Part shown: in pieces, positions 52,458 to 64,000 of the stretch | How positions within the stretch are numbered: position 1 is the first letter of the stretch | Layout of the letters: each line of letters begins with the position of its first letter | NCBI GenBank assembly: GCA_009739215.1 | Contig: VSJF01000002.1 | Location: 1,674,001-1,738,000 of the forward strand | Direction: 5' to 3' | DNA length: 64,000 nucleotides | From: Floccularia luteovirens | Taxonomy: Eukaryota > Basidiomycota > Agaricomycetes > Agaricales > Squamanitaceae | Program-made: the position numbers and the translations under genes | Notes under the pieces: generated by a model | Database searches by the model: none | What the model saw: only the letters and a program-made list of their open reading frames with translations | Told to the model about the DNA's origin: nothing

Positions 52458-53247
52458 TTGTCTTCTAATACCTTTGAATTGGACAGTTGCTTGTTCTATT
52501 CACCGGATCATTTTCTTTATCAAAAACTCAATGGATGCAAGCAGATACTGATTTATGTACACATGTGCATGATAGGCTCCTAATACGAGTTTCCCCTAGT
52601 CAACGATACTCCTGGATTGGATTATTTAATCAACAATTTCACAGACGCACTCATACTATGCGGGAATGCAACCGAACGTTTGAAGTCCTCGCATTTTCAA
52701 CAGTTCCAACGGCACGCCAGTGAGCAAATCAGATACGGCCAGCTGAGAATGCAAGTTTGCAATTGCGATGAGGGAAGTGTTGACGCAGGTGCAGTCACTC
52801 GAGCATGGTTCCAAATATTAACTAGTACATCAGATATTCGATCCAAATAATGCCCCTTTCCCAACCCTACGCCGCGGATAAGCTCACACACCAATCTAAC
52901 AAAAGATTTCAACCCGAACATTTATCGTTCTGTCGCTGGAAAGGCTATATAGCCCACCGTGGCTTCAAGTTTAGAGATGTCAGTTGGGTCCAGGAAAAGT
53001 ATGACCATGGTCATATCTCATCTATGGTCTGATATTCTATTTGCGAGAGGGCGTGTTTGAACTTGCATCTTTTACTATGATCACACTCTTCTAACTGAAA
53101 CTGACGTTGGTGACGGTTGAATTGTACTTCAATAATAAATTTATATATAGAATATGGTGATAGTTATGATCACGTGATCGAAATTCATCTGCTAGAACTC
53201 GAAAGTACAATCGTTCAATCAGCCATATATATTATGAAACTGGAACG
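52458..53247. other. Region without a recognised gene
   Basis: Follows RMT2. A plus-strand frame ending at 52850 reads DYLINNFTDALILCGNATER and HASEQIRYGQLRMQVCNCDE, preceded by a possible splice acceptor near 52600, so it could be an exon of an unknown gene. No start or partner exon was identified. Confidence 0.35.
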
Positions 53248-54011
53248 ATGACAATTAACAGCCTTTACATTTATGACAGGTACGTTTTTCGTATATTTTC
53301 TTGACCTTAACAATGAAACGATGAATTCTGTATCCTTGACTACTACAGGCATTGTACCTGTGTGTATTATCAGGACTGGCATCGTTCCAGACGTCCAAAG
53401 CCCGCTGCGGAGGGGGGACTTCTACCAGGCGTCTCCCAAGAGGTGTCTTCTAACCCTCAAACAACAGTGAATGCAATTACAGCAGGCAGGATTTGCCAGT
53501 CCACGAAACACTCTTTCCTCAACAACCGGCGTTGTTGTAGTAATGAATGAAAATACAAATACGCCTATACATCCCTCATCACAGACTGCTATTCTTCCAA
53601 CAGAATCAAGCACCGGGTTAGCGTTCGACGAAGAAGTAAAGCTGGTATATGGTGTGGTGCTTTCTTTGCGCAATATGGTAAAGAAGATATCTGGAAGGTA
53701 TGGTGGTGTGATTTCTTGATCAACCAAAATTGAGTTGGTTCTGCAGGAATGAGCAATTTGTCAACTACAAAACATCGACCTATAAGTTGCATTTATACGA
53801 AACACTCTCCGGCTACAAGTTCATAATGCTTAGTGATCCCAAGGCAGACTCATTACGATTCGTTTTGCGTCAAATCTACATTGGACCCTTCATTGAATAT
53901 GTCGTTCGAAATCCTCTAGTGAAGATGGATTCCAAAGAGCATGGAATCGACAATGAATATTTTAGAACTAGTGTCGATCGCTTAGTGAGGGGTTTATCTG
54001 TATTCTCATAA
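53248..54011 (+). CDS. BET5: TRAPP complex core subunit Bet5 (TRAPPC1)
   Basis: Core longin-fold subunit of TRAPP, the exchange factor complex for Ypt1/Rab1 in ER-Golgi traffic. Exon 1 reads MTINSLYIYDR and joins after an intron (about 53280-53349) to HCTCVYYQDWHRSRRPKPAA, the family N-terminus. An unusually short intron of 40-43 nt (53443-53482 or 53485) with CTAAC branch point restores the frame to AGFASPRNTLSSTTG. Then EEVKLVYGVVLSLRNMVKKI, FVNYKTSTYKLHLYETLSGY, KFIMLSDP and LRQIYIGPFIEYVVRNPLVK. It is convergent with FUN30 (136 bp). Confidence 0.88.
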
Positions 54012-54147
54012 TTCAAGTATCGGAAAGCATCTACTCATATAATGCTCATGATGGTGTCTATACAATGTAAGGGTGAGATCTCCTCTGAAAGCTATTAAAT
54101 TCTTCATCGTTCGAGTCCACTTAGATGATAGTAGTCTATAGTGATAA

Positions 54148-57100
54148 TCATTGGTCCCCTGCACTGCCGCGCTCTTTCTCAAACTGCTGTCTCAACACAT
54201 TCATCAAAGAGGTCTTCATTTCTCGTTCTGGTGCACTTTCCCCACTTTCTTCCGTGTCACCTGCGACGGCTTCGTCCTAGTGCTAACTTGGTCTCTCCAA
54301 GTCTCAACATGTCTTCTTCTATGGTATTGCGGGATATCAACTTCACGACTTCGACATCTCTTTTCTGGCCGATTCTATATGCTCGGTCTTGGGCCTGACG
54401 GTCGTTATGTGGATTAAAATCTTGGTCAAACCTATCAAAATCATGAGCAGCAAGATCGGGGATGCAGGGAAAGAGCCATACATGATGACAACAGAAGCAG
54501 CAGTGAGGTTGATCCCCATTCCTATCGTCCTACATCAGAGGTGTTCTCGTTATCAGGCAAAATAAACTCACCGCCAGCTTTTGTAGATAGCAAGAATACT
54601 CGGATAGTTTCATCCTCTGTAAATTCGTCTACAAGTGTTTGGCGGACGTCTACAGGAGTACTTCCGGTCAGAAGGAGATATTGGATTTGTTTATGCTTGA
54701 GGATTGCTTGAAGGATATCCAATATTTGGGTAAACTGGAAGGTCATGTCAGCAGATTGATAGTTATTGAGGCATGTATAACGTACTTGTGAAAAAATCAA
54801 GATCTTCCTTTTTTGCTCGCTATAAGTGCTCAAAAGTTTGAGAAGGACATGAACTTTTCCTGCATCGATGTAACATTCGTCATCCTGTAGGTACCTTCTG
54901 GTTGACTATATCTGGGGTTGGTAATAGCGCAAGAACATGTCTGAGTTGGGCTATACCTTGTATGTCGCACAGAACACCTGCAGCTCAGCATCTGTCATTA
55001 CAGACATATCTTCCTTTACAAGATCAAATATAGCCCCCCGCTTTTTAAAATCTGGCTCTTTCAGCAACTGTTTTGCGATCTTAGACAATACGTCATCCGT
55101 AAAGCGTCTCCTGAATAACATAGGATGGGAAGCAGCCTTTCTGAGGTCCATTAAAACATTCGAACTATTTTCAACATAGACTTTGTCCTTTGGTTTTGCA
55201 CTAGATTTGGTCTTTTTGTTCGGCTTTTCTGCCTCCTTATTTTCCGTGGTAGTAGCGTCGTGTCCGGTTGAATTTTCAAGAACTGTTTTTCGAGATCGTT
55301 GAAGGGCATCCATATAGATAGAGTTCTGTAGATCTGTCATGTTGCACCATTCGATACGCTCCGTTTTCTTTGGAAGGTCGCCTAGAACCTGTGGTACATT
55401 TGTCATATATTAACCTTCGTTATTTTCCACAAAATCCATTTACCTGATCCTTTCTCCTCCGTAATACAAAGGGTGTCATCATTTTCTTCGCTCTTGATAC
55501 CCGCTCTTGAGCTAGAAGTGTAACTTTTGAATCGCCTTTAGCCTTGAAAATGGCGCGTAGAGAGGCTATCGACTCTGCAAATTGTTCAGGAAGGATGAAA
55601 TTCATTAATGACTGACGAAATATTATGATAAGCGAGATAGTTGTAGACGCTCAGAATCGGAAAACGCACTACAAGCTCCTGCAGATTGTTTTGCAGGGGA
55701 GTCCCTGTCAATAGAAGCCTCCAATTCGATCCAAATTTGAGTAATGATTGGTATCGTTGTGACTGGAAGTTTTTCAGCACATGACCTTCGTCATAGATGC
55801 AACACTGTGTAACATATCGTTGGAGTATAACAGTACAGATCTCGTAAGAAAAACTCACGTTCCAGTCGATCTTGCGGAAAAATTTGCGGTCACGGTCATC
55901 CCCTTGAGCCAAGTTGTAGGTGGTTATGAGTACTTCCCATCCCTCTGCCGTTTTGCTTTTGCACCCTTGCGTGTTTAGTAGAGTATCCCGCAGTCTGGGG
56001 CGCTCTTCTTTTCCAGCGTAGTATGTTTGAACCGATATCGAAGGTGCGAAGCGAGCGAACTCCCTACACCAATTCTCGAGGGTTGAAGACCTAGGAGTCA
56101 GTATAAGCGACTGATCACGAACAACGGTAAAAGTCTAAACATACGGGACTACCACAAGGAATGGACCTCTGGTTCCACGTTCTTTCAGAAGCGCAAGGAA
56201 AGCAATGACTTGAATAGTTTTGCCAAGACCTGTGGAAGGCGACGTCATTGTACAAAGTTCATTAAAGGGAAAGAAGGTATTGACCCATTTCATCAGCCAA
56301 TATGCAACTAAGATTGTTACGATACAAGAGATATAGCCAATTGACTCCTAAGAGTTGATACTCTTTCAACTGCACAGAACTAGCTAAAAGAGACGGTTGC
56401 GCGGAGAGATAATCGTGAGACGATTGTTGCTTGAGTGGCCCCAATGATCGCAAGCTGAGCGCCCCAACTTCAACTTCAGGTGTCAAAGACCCGTTGGTAT
56501 CATCAGCTTTGCCTTTTCCTCTTACATCAACATTAACTGTCCAGCTTGCAATAGTAGCACGTAGCCTCGACCCTATTTTCTCGCAGTCCTTTAATATTGT
56601 GTCAACTGTACCGTACCCTTCAAAGATAGTTGCACAATCCTCAAACATCCTAGGACTGATTCCAGCTGGTCCAGCTTTCTTTTTGCCTTGTCCAAGCTTT
56701 GACTTCACGTCATGAACGGAGTCGAAAGGACGAAGTTTAATAATAGCCTCAGCCTGTTCAGGCGTACATCCTGTCGTTTTTGAGTCTGTGTACATTCAGC
56801 AAATAGATATCACACACCAGTTAGCTCTTGTAATGCCTCAAATTCAGTCGTGTTGAAGTATTCTAGCGCACGCACTTCATGGACATCATATAAGACGCCT
56901 CTTTCTTCTAAACCTTCATCTTCGCTGCCAGCGAAGTCAGGTTCAGAATCGGAATCAACGACAAGTTTCTTCAGACGTTTCCTTCGAGGTTGATTAACAG
57001 GTGAAGTTGGATTTAATTGGGGTTGGGGAGGTGTAGTTTGTGATGGGGGCTTGTTGTCGAGAATAGTCCTATTGGCGTATATCATGGATCTCTTGCCTTT

Positions 57101-58126
57101 TTCCTTTGCAGCAGCTCTCTGTGCTTTAGTAGCCTCGTCAATCTCTCTGACTCTTCCCATGTCCTCCTTCTCAAGCTTGACGGATGCTGGAGGTGTTGGC
57201 AGCCATTGGGAGTCCGATAAAAGTTCTGTGGCCTTCTTAACATCCCCTTCAGCCTGCGTCCATGCAGCTTGTACACGAGCAAGAGATTCGAGAGGCATAG
57301 TGAGCTTGAAGCGTGTGAAGTTGATGTCGTTGGGAGGGTCTGAAGGAAGTGGGTTAGGGGAGTGAGTTATCCTATTTCGCATGAGTCGAGGCTTTGACAC
57401 TCCTACGGATTGATGAATAGATTCTGGATATGAGTCGTCGGAGGAGAGAGAAAGTGTGTCTGTATTGAAATTTGTGATTCGCCGCCGCTGACCTGGGCGC
57501 TGAATGGCAGGTGATGGAGGAGAGTCTGTTACATCGAACGCGTACTGTGAAAGATCACGATGTAAACGTTTGCGAGGCGGTCCTTCATCTTGATTGGTAC
57601 CTAGTAATCTATCTTCTAAGCCGCGTTGTCGACGTAAAGACGCGTTCATATGTCCCTCATGAGACACAAACCCGCTAGGAGCGCTCAATGGATCTATGTT
57701 AAAAGCATTCTGCGAGTGCGCCCATATATTTCCATTGCTGAAACCCATTGTAGGTGCCACGTCATCCCCACGAGGCTGGCCATAATGTCGATAAACTCCT
57801 TGGATATCTTCAGGAATAGGACTAGAGTTTGGGACAAGAACATTGCCAAAGGAAGAAGGCGTGGCAGGAAAAAATCGCGACGGAACAGTTCCATCTCGTG
57901 ATTGAGGTGGTGGTGTATATACAGATTGAACTTGATTCTCTTGCCGAATGGATGATGAGGATGCATGATTCACTTGGTTAGCATGTCGGTTTTTGTTGAA
58001 CCTAAGTTGTTCGAGAGCCGCTCTCTTTGTAAAAGGAGAAAATTCTGTTATTAGCGACCAAGCTACAGACCCTCGGTTAAAGCAACTAACTTTATTGTCA
58101 GCTGCAGTCTCAGCGTTTGATATCAT
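54148..58126 (-). CDS. FUN30: Snf2-family chromatin remodeller Fun30 (SMARCAD1 homologue)
   Basis: Fun30 moves and edits nucleosomes in silencing and DNA-end resection. The start at 58126 reads [12 protein letters not shown], then a 46-nt intron. The N-terminal half is disordered with a CUE-like ubiquitin-binding helix pair ([20 protein letters not shown]). The ATPase has [31 protein letters not shown] across an intron, the Fun30-type DEGH box in [60 protein letters not shown] and [17 protein letters not shown]. Odd: near the end a doubled C at 54276-54277 breaks [16 protein letters not shown]; with one C the frame runs to RGSAGDQ and stop. About ten introns. Confidence 0.92.
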
Positions 58127-59328
58127 CTACGACGCTGAGCTCGTACTAAGTTGTCGACGAGATATTAATGGAGGAGACAGTGTAAAGCCTCCGTGTAAGT
58201 GCTGGTTGCAAGCCGAAAGATGGACAAGGTTGTTCAAGCGCTTCTTCGTCGGAGAGTCAAAACGGAATCACTGTAATAAGTCCTTCAATTTAACGATACT
58301 TTACAGACAGTATATTACTAGTAGCGTACACTCAGCATGGCATTATGAACATGCCAAAACATGCCACCATATGATTCGCATATGGTGGAGGAGTTGACAA
58401 TGTTATACAGTAAGTATTGTATTCATACAGGTGGATCAAATAGCCTTCAGAATAAAGATAAATTTCAATCCCCCATAGTAAGATCAATGAATAAATCTTC
58501 TGGTGCGAATTATACACAGCATACAGCTCAGGCGCCCTACGGTAGTCTTCTTCAGGGTACACAAACTGCCGCAACCGGAGATCTGAGGCTGCGGTTCTCA
58601 ATTTTAAACCAGGTTAATCTAACATTATCATTTGTGAGACTTCAGCAGAGGATTGAGGATAATATACTTGACTTACAGCATAGTCATCTTGCCTGTCATT
58701 CCCTATTGGTGTAGTGTGGTGACCCACATCAACTAAGGTTCAATTGACAAAATATTGATGATAAGGTAGTGAAGCAGAGATGGCGGTTAGAAGTCATTGA
58801 TAAATGCTATCTAGGTGGGTAAGCATTTTCATTGTGTAATGGAACCTCGCACAGTAATACACTAACGCCATTGAGAAAGGCGACCAACGGCGGAGTTCAC
58901 AAGGCATTCGAATTCTTGGAAAACCTCGCTGTGTGACAGAGCGGCGTCAATAATCTAGGGATATCCGAAAGTCTAAAAGCCAGACAAGGCAGGATCCATA
59001 AGCGCGGGTCGTTTGAATGCACTCGACAGAGAGCTGTGAGTACTCATCCCACAGAAACTTGAATGTGAGTTCGCGGAGTTTGAGGGAACAACATGGATAA
59101 GTGCATAAGTAAACCGCAGCAATGGGAGTTAAAAAGTTCTGATAACCAAATCAAGGACGTCCGCCTCAAGGTCCATTGGAGTTCGCCCACTGCCGGGGTC
59201 CTACTGTAACGGTCTCTAATCACTCACGTGATGATGAAACACCGTTTGACTCAAGGCAGTGTATACATTGCAACCACACCAGATCATATGCGCAGTGCTC
59301 GCATTTTCACATCCAACTCCATCCAAGC
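58127..59328. other. Intergenic, divergent, about 1.2 kb
   Basis: Between the FUN30 start and the carrier start. No gene was recognised. It contains a perfect hairpin at 58364-58388. A minus-strand frame around 58870-58950 has coding-like composition but no start or family. Confidence 0.45.
58364..58388. repeat. Perfect 10-bp inverted repeat
   Basis: CCACCATATG and CATATGGTGG with a 5-nt loop (ATTCG). It is upstream of FUN30 and might be a protein-binding palindrome. No terminator role is expected in this setting. Confidence 0.6.
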
Positions 59329-60551
59329 ATGCTCAATTTCTTCGATATCCTTATTCTTCTGTTTTCTTTAGGCATAAGCTTTGCCATCATTGTTCCATGC
59401 ACCGGCATTTTAGTCAGATTTAGGGCAAATTACAATCCAAAAGGCCTTCAACTGGATGCTGAAGGTGGTGCGTCCCCTCATACAGGACCTGTCGTCAAGT
59501 CATATTTCAGTATGATGGCCCGAGTCTATAGACTTGAGGTATAATCAGCAATCTCTTCCCAGTCTTTCACAAATTGACAGGCATTATCCTTAGGGTTGGT
59601 CTGGTTTATACAAGGGATTAAGTAAGTCGCATTTTATGTAGATGACACTGTTCTCATACATCTATTCTAGTGCCAACGCTTCTTAGTACTATTCTGGTCA
59701 CCGTATGCATTTTACTCTTTATGGACACCAACAGACCTCGTCATGGCGCCTACAAATCTCCAGATACTGGCGTTCTTGTAAGTTGTGCATACTACATCCC
59801 AAAAAGTCTGTGCTGACTTCAATAGGGAACACTGTTGTACGCTGTAGCCATGATGTTACTATCACTTCCAACTGCTATTGTCACATATCGGTTGGTTCTT
59901 TCAATTTTTCTTTCATTCCCATGAGCCGAGCTCATTAAACTATTTAGTTCAATAACTACACCACACAAACTGAGCTACTTTGGATTGATGCATTCCTTGC
60001 GTATTCTGCTCACGCCAACAGAGCGCCGCAAACCATGGATTCTCTATATGACCCCAGGGCTTTTAGCAGCGGAAGTTCTCCACATTGCAGTTGTAGTTTT
60101 ATTCCTCGGCCCCATTCGAACCTTGTTGCTCCCAGCTTTGTCGCAGCCAGTTGTGTCAATTTCTGATGTTCTTGGCCCCAAAGCTGCCGTCTACGTTGCC
60201 ATAGTCGCACTTTGCACAGGCGTTCTCGCACCGTTAGAAGTAATTGCAACACGACTTGCTATTCAAAGAAATCATGCATCCGCTGAGTTCAACAGCATCT
60301 CCCAGGAGGTGGATGGAGATGCTGAAGATACTGAATTCTCTGGTACTGATGAAGACGTAATCGGGTCAGTCTCAAATATCTAACATCAAACTTATTGACT
60401 GACAAAAATATTTAGTTTACGACATGAGGGTGATCCTTATATTGGCCTCGTAGACTGCGCAAAAAGGATCATAGACGAAGAAGGTATTTCAACATTGTAT
60501 CGCGCGTGGTGGATTACTCTCCTTGGCGGTGCCTCTAGTATATTTGCGTAA
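59329..60551 (+). CDS. Mitochondrial carrier-family protein, divergent
   Basis: A membrane protein of the SLC25 fold. The start at 59329 reads MLNFFDILILLFSLGISFAI. Carrier features are IVPCTGILVRFRANYNPKGL, MMARVYRLEGWSGLYKGL (helix-loop of repeat 1), LGPKAAVYVAIVALCTGVLA with PLEVIATRLAIQRN (repeat 2, PxE instead of PxD), and YIGLVDCAKRIIDEEGISTL with YRAWW (closing half-repeat). The canonical PX[DE]XX[KR] motifs are weakened and six introns cut the gene. The substrate cannot be guessed. It resembles the atypical carriers of basidiomycetes more than any named yeast carrier. An ATG further upstream in frame (59176) exists but would add an unlikely His/Cys-rich leader. Confidence 0.72.
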
Positions 60552-62655
60552 ATACTGTTAAAAACGGTATCGACCCCAGAGTACGCTTTAATTTAGTTTA
60601 TCTCCTGAAATGTTTTGATTCTATTACTTTAATCTGATACTAAGGACGCCTGAAGTGCTGTATTGTCAGAGTGCACACGTTGACCTATAAAATCTTGCCG
60701 CCTGACAGGCGGTGCAGTACCCCTAGTACTAGAGCTTTTGTAAAGCCTGGATGCACGCAGGGGCAAGTTATTGCTGATACTTCCGCCGTCGTGATCCAGG
60801 TGTAGATGGATATGGAATAAAGGTTCAGGTTTCAGTGTGAAGATAATTGGTGGCCTTGATTATGAAATGCAATGTGATCGTGATCTGTCATTATGAACCC
60901 TACGGGAAGAGCTTCACACAATCAGGGAAAACAGTGATCAAAGTAAGTTCGGTGGCCGCGGTGCGAGTAAGTCATTTACACACCATGGCAATCGATGGAT
61001 GACACTGAGTACCTTCGACCTTACAATTAGCCACAAGAGACGCCAATCGCTTTATCGAAATCTTAACTGTGCCAAGGATGTCATTCGCAAAAGCTGTACC
61101 TCATCCCTACTCACGAAATACGAATGAAAAAGGACCAGTGTTGGGCTTTAAGAAGGCATTAGCTTTCCAGTTCTATCAGGCTTGGGATTTTCAGGCTCTC
61201 GCCCTGTAAATCACTCTGGTATGCTCGCAGGCTTTGGGGCAAGTAAGTGCCTTTATTATTAGTCGTTTACTAAATAGCTTCCATCTGAAGGTCTTATAAG
61301 TAGTGTTACATCTCCAACTGTCAGACACTCACCGACTGGCATATTACTTGCGTATATCACTTAAATATAACTCAAATTTTATTCTTGTCCTTCAGTCAGC
61401 GTTATTAACACCTCAGGGTAGCAAATTACCGACTGATACGATACCATCATGATATCTACCCAAACAGATTTATCCACGGCTGGCTGGTAAATCACTGGTC
61501 GCTACCGACATGAGCGGTAGAAAAATTATTGGTCTACCACTCCCGATGTTATACGGACATATGGTCATGATTGATGCTCTCGCTTGCCTATTGAACGATA
61601 TGGCCACCTTTTCTGACAACGCCTCCAGCAATTCGGAGAAATGCCCTCGGGAAATGGAATCTTGGTGCCCTGAAAAGCATCAAAACCAACAAGTATCCAA
61701 GAAAATGGCCAAGATACTACCTCAAACGAAAATCACCAATACGATACTATGTATTAATAACTTTTCAACTTCTTAGCTGCAAGCTGGGCGGAATCAAGTG
61801 ACAACGAAATCCATACGGGCATAGTGATTCAACATGTTTGCTCCCGCCATAGCCACAAGATATCAGATAACGAAAATCTTCATGGCCGATGTATATCCCA
61901 CAGCCAAGCAAATGATAGCGGGACGGCGATGGGAAATACAGTGACTTTAGAACTTTTCTTTTTTGAAGTTCTTCAGAGCTACGCATCCTCGGTCTTTTGT
62001 CCTTTGTGGCGTGGTGCCTCAAGCGCCACCTACGCCATGGTCCCGTGGACCCGCCGGCAGCCACGTGGACAGGAAAATCCTTTGGTCTCCCAAGACTTCC
62101 AAGACTTTTTGATCTGCAAGACGCCGACAGTGGCAATTAGGAAGACGATATTATACTGTTCCTCTGAACTAAACATTAGTATTAGGCGCGACGGATAAGA
62201 CAATGTGCGCTATCTATTGCGTCAGTTATTTTATAAAGAAATTTTAATGGAGCTATTCAATTCAAGGGCTATGTGAACTTCCAAAGCAAGATCTGGTTTA
62301 ACGGCTTTCTCCTCCGATGTGTTCAAATCTGCCCCGATCCAAATTGATGCTGCCGTTATTTCAACAGGATTTATTGATTGATGAGTACTTCCAAGATAAC
62401 TCTCACGTTTGTAGTACTACGTTCATTTTTTGATCTTGCCCGGCATCATGGAAAGTTGGAGATACTCGGTTTTCCCTCGGTTCGCCTTGCCCTACCACGC
62501 TTTATCGGGAAACATTCAACCTCTTCGATTCAATAACGTTAGACATGAGTTCCCATTCAGTGGTTTGCAATGCCAAGCCTAATTTCCCCTACAAATATCA
62601 CCTAGCCTTTCTCTGACTTTACCCATTGTACTTCACTCGTCCTCACGTCTCAATT
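60552..62655. other. Intergenic, about 2.1 kb
   Basis: The longest gene-poor stretch. Frames at 61510-61776 and 61824-62198 are open but match nothing I know and look like chance. Part of it should be the promoter of the downstream regulator; long upstream regions are common for such genes. Confidence 0.5.
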
Positions 62656-64000
62656 ATGTCTGTAGAAACTGCGAACAGGAAGAAGAGAGCTAACGGTGAG
62701 ACAACACCCGCTCCAGAGGGTGACCACCGGAAAAGGTTATTGCTTATTATTTTTTACCACCGATATTTAACTGACCCATGTCCATAAGACGTCGTAACAG
62801 AACTACCCAGTCATGCCTTAATTGCCACACCTCGAAGCGCATGGTAAGGTTAATATATATTACCTTCCACGGTCCTCTAAAACTCGTTGTAGTGCGATAG
62901 AAAACGACCCGCTTGCGCACGTTGTACCCAACTAGGATTGGTGTGTTTTATCATCTCTGCCCCATGGGACGTCTTCTGATCTGCATGGAACCAGACTGGC
63001 TTATGTGTATACGAAGTTGATGATCCAAGCCAACGGTCTGACTCTCAAGATGAGAGTTCGAGGCTATTGAAGCGAGTTGCCGAACTCGAAGGGGTGATTC
63101 GCGAGGTAACCCTCAAATTATTTCATTATTTCCCAAATTTATGGTTTTTAATTTAGCTCAAGAACAAACCACACCCGCGATGGGTACAGACTGGCAACAC
63201 CAATGGAGATGAATTTGAGAAGTGGAATATCCGCTCTCAATTACGATGCAACGATGATCCTTCATCTAATGCGTCATCTCCCCCGAGCTCATCATCATCA
63301 TCATCGGAGAAGGGTGACAACGCATCTGTCGGTGGTTGCTCTACACGCTCCTCGTCTATATCCAAAACTTCAAATATATACCCCCCGGTTGTCCAATTGC
63401 ACCCGGATCACACAAATAGAAGACCCTCATTTTGCAACTCCTCCCCGCAGAGCACACCATCTCCGTCATTAATGACACCCACAGAAGAGTTTTCGCAGCC
63501 CCATTTCACTATCGCAACCCCTTCAGACGTGCCACACCAAGACTATGATTTGGCATCGATGTTCCTTGGATATCCTGGACTGATGGGCTGTGAAGACAAT
63601 GCATATGGACTTCTGTCCAAGGACCCACACCATGAAGATTCCACATTTTCAAAGCATAACGACGGTCATTGTGGGTGTCTGCATGAATCCTCAAGCTATA
63701 ACGTAGTACTCGAGTTATCATTGCGACTAAGAAAGGCAGCAGATGTCCTTGCTCGTTCTTCAAATCATCAAATGGGGACCAGCTGTCTCCTGAATCAACA
63801 TATATCCGATCTAGACGCTTTCGCCACGTAAGTCACCTTATATCCAATATTTCAGCAATTTATGACCTTTCAAATAGAACTGCTTTGGGAAACATTGCGA
63901 GTCCTCCCGAAGAATTTAATAACCTTCAAATGTCTCAAGACCGATCACGTCAGATGCCTATACATGGTCAAAGTATACAGACGTCGCAAGTCTACTGCTC
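62656..64000 (+). CDS. Zn(II)2Cys6 transcription factor, 5' part
   Basis: Fungal binuclear zinc-cluster regulator, cut by the window end. Exon 1 is MSVETANRKKRAN. After an intron come RRRNRTTQSCLNCHTSKRM, a further intron, CDRKRPACARCTQLGL, a third intron and TGLCVYEVDD, giving the six-Cys pattern C-x2-C-x6-C-x5-C-x2-C-x7-C. A short coiled stretch (SSRLLKRVAELEGVIREL) follows as dimerisation helix. The rest is Ser/Pro-rich with a TCA repeat near 63288-63304 coding for a Ser run, then HESSSYNVVLELSLRLRKAA. No C-terminal domain is visible yet. Target genes are unknown. Confidence 0.87.

Noticed and set aside
53443..53485. Frameshift in BET5
   Set aside because: A short intron with GTGTCT donor, CTAAC branch point and CAG acceptor restores the frame, so no indel is needed.
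54090..54140. GTTCGAGTCC resembling a tRNA T-arm
   Set aside because: No matching acceptor stem, D-arm or anticodon arm could be folded upstream.
61990..62050. GC-rich hairpin-like stretch (GTGGCGTGGTGCC...CGCCACCTACGCC)
   Set aside because: The pairing is interrupted and there is no loop or context typical of a functional RNA.
61510..62198. Open frames in the 2.1-kb gap before the zinc-cluster gene
   Set aside because: No recognisable motif, splice context or start support; composition fits chance.
63280..63310. Microsatellite as an independent repeat feature
   Set aside because: It is a five-unit TCA run inside a Ser-rich coding exon and is ordinary for such proteins.

Overview
This is nuclear DNA of a filamentous basidiomycete, most likely an agaricomycete. 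Nearly every gene is broken by many 45-65 nt GT-AG introns with CTNAC-like branch points, genes sit on both strands with short gaps, and the recognisable products are basidiomycete-type homologues of yeast housekeeping proteins. I cannot name the species. No operons, CRISPR arrays, rRNA or convincing tRNA genes were found.

Layout. 1-5.6 kb: the 3' part of an allantoinase gene, a PA-TM-RING ubiquitin ligase, and an ataxin-3-like Josephin deubiquitinase. 5.2-8.7 kb: copy A of a segmental duplication carrying a secreted six-hairpin (GH78-like) glycosidase gene that has lost its start codon, with a MITE upstream. 8.6-12.2 kb: ATG27 and a lone flavin-dependent halogenase-like gene. 13.5-28.6 kb: DUO1 (DASH complex), DBP10 (ribosome biogenesis helicase), tRNA-guanine transglycosylase, a TM9/EMP70 protein, mitochondrial Tyr-tRNA synthetase, ribosomal protein uS12 and CDP-diacylglycerol synthase. 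29.0-32.4 kb: copy B of the duplication, with an intact-looking glycosidase gene flanked by broken ends of the Josephin and ATG27 genes. 33.2-41.8 kb: topoisomerase I, a complex I B12-type subunit, threonine deaminase and a PHD-finger (Cti6-like) protein. 41.9-60.6 kb: VPS8 (CORVET), COG2 (Golgi tethering), PRKRIP1, RMT2 (arginine methyltransferase), BET5 (TRAPP), FUN30 (chromatin remodeller) and an atypical mitochondrial carrier. 62.7 kb to the end: the start of a Zn2Cys6 transcription factor.

The genes do not form a pathway cluster. VPS8, COG2 and BET5 are all membrane-tethering factors within about 12 kb, but gene orientation gives no sign of co-regulation.

The most interesting structure is the glycosidase pair. 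The flanks show that copy A is the ancestral locus. The two copies share a 1,157-bp stretch with no differences, introns included, between clearly diverged ends, which suggests gene conversion or an assembly collapse. Both copies appear to need a 2-nt microexon and a GC-AG intron to be read. The empty site in copy B shows an 8-bp target duplication around the MITE in copy A. Separately, five otherwise well-conserved genes (allantoinase, halogenase, COG2, RMT2, FUN30) each carry one single-base frameshift that no normal intron can absorb. Base-level assembly error is the first explanation to test.
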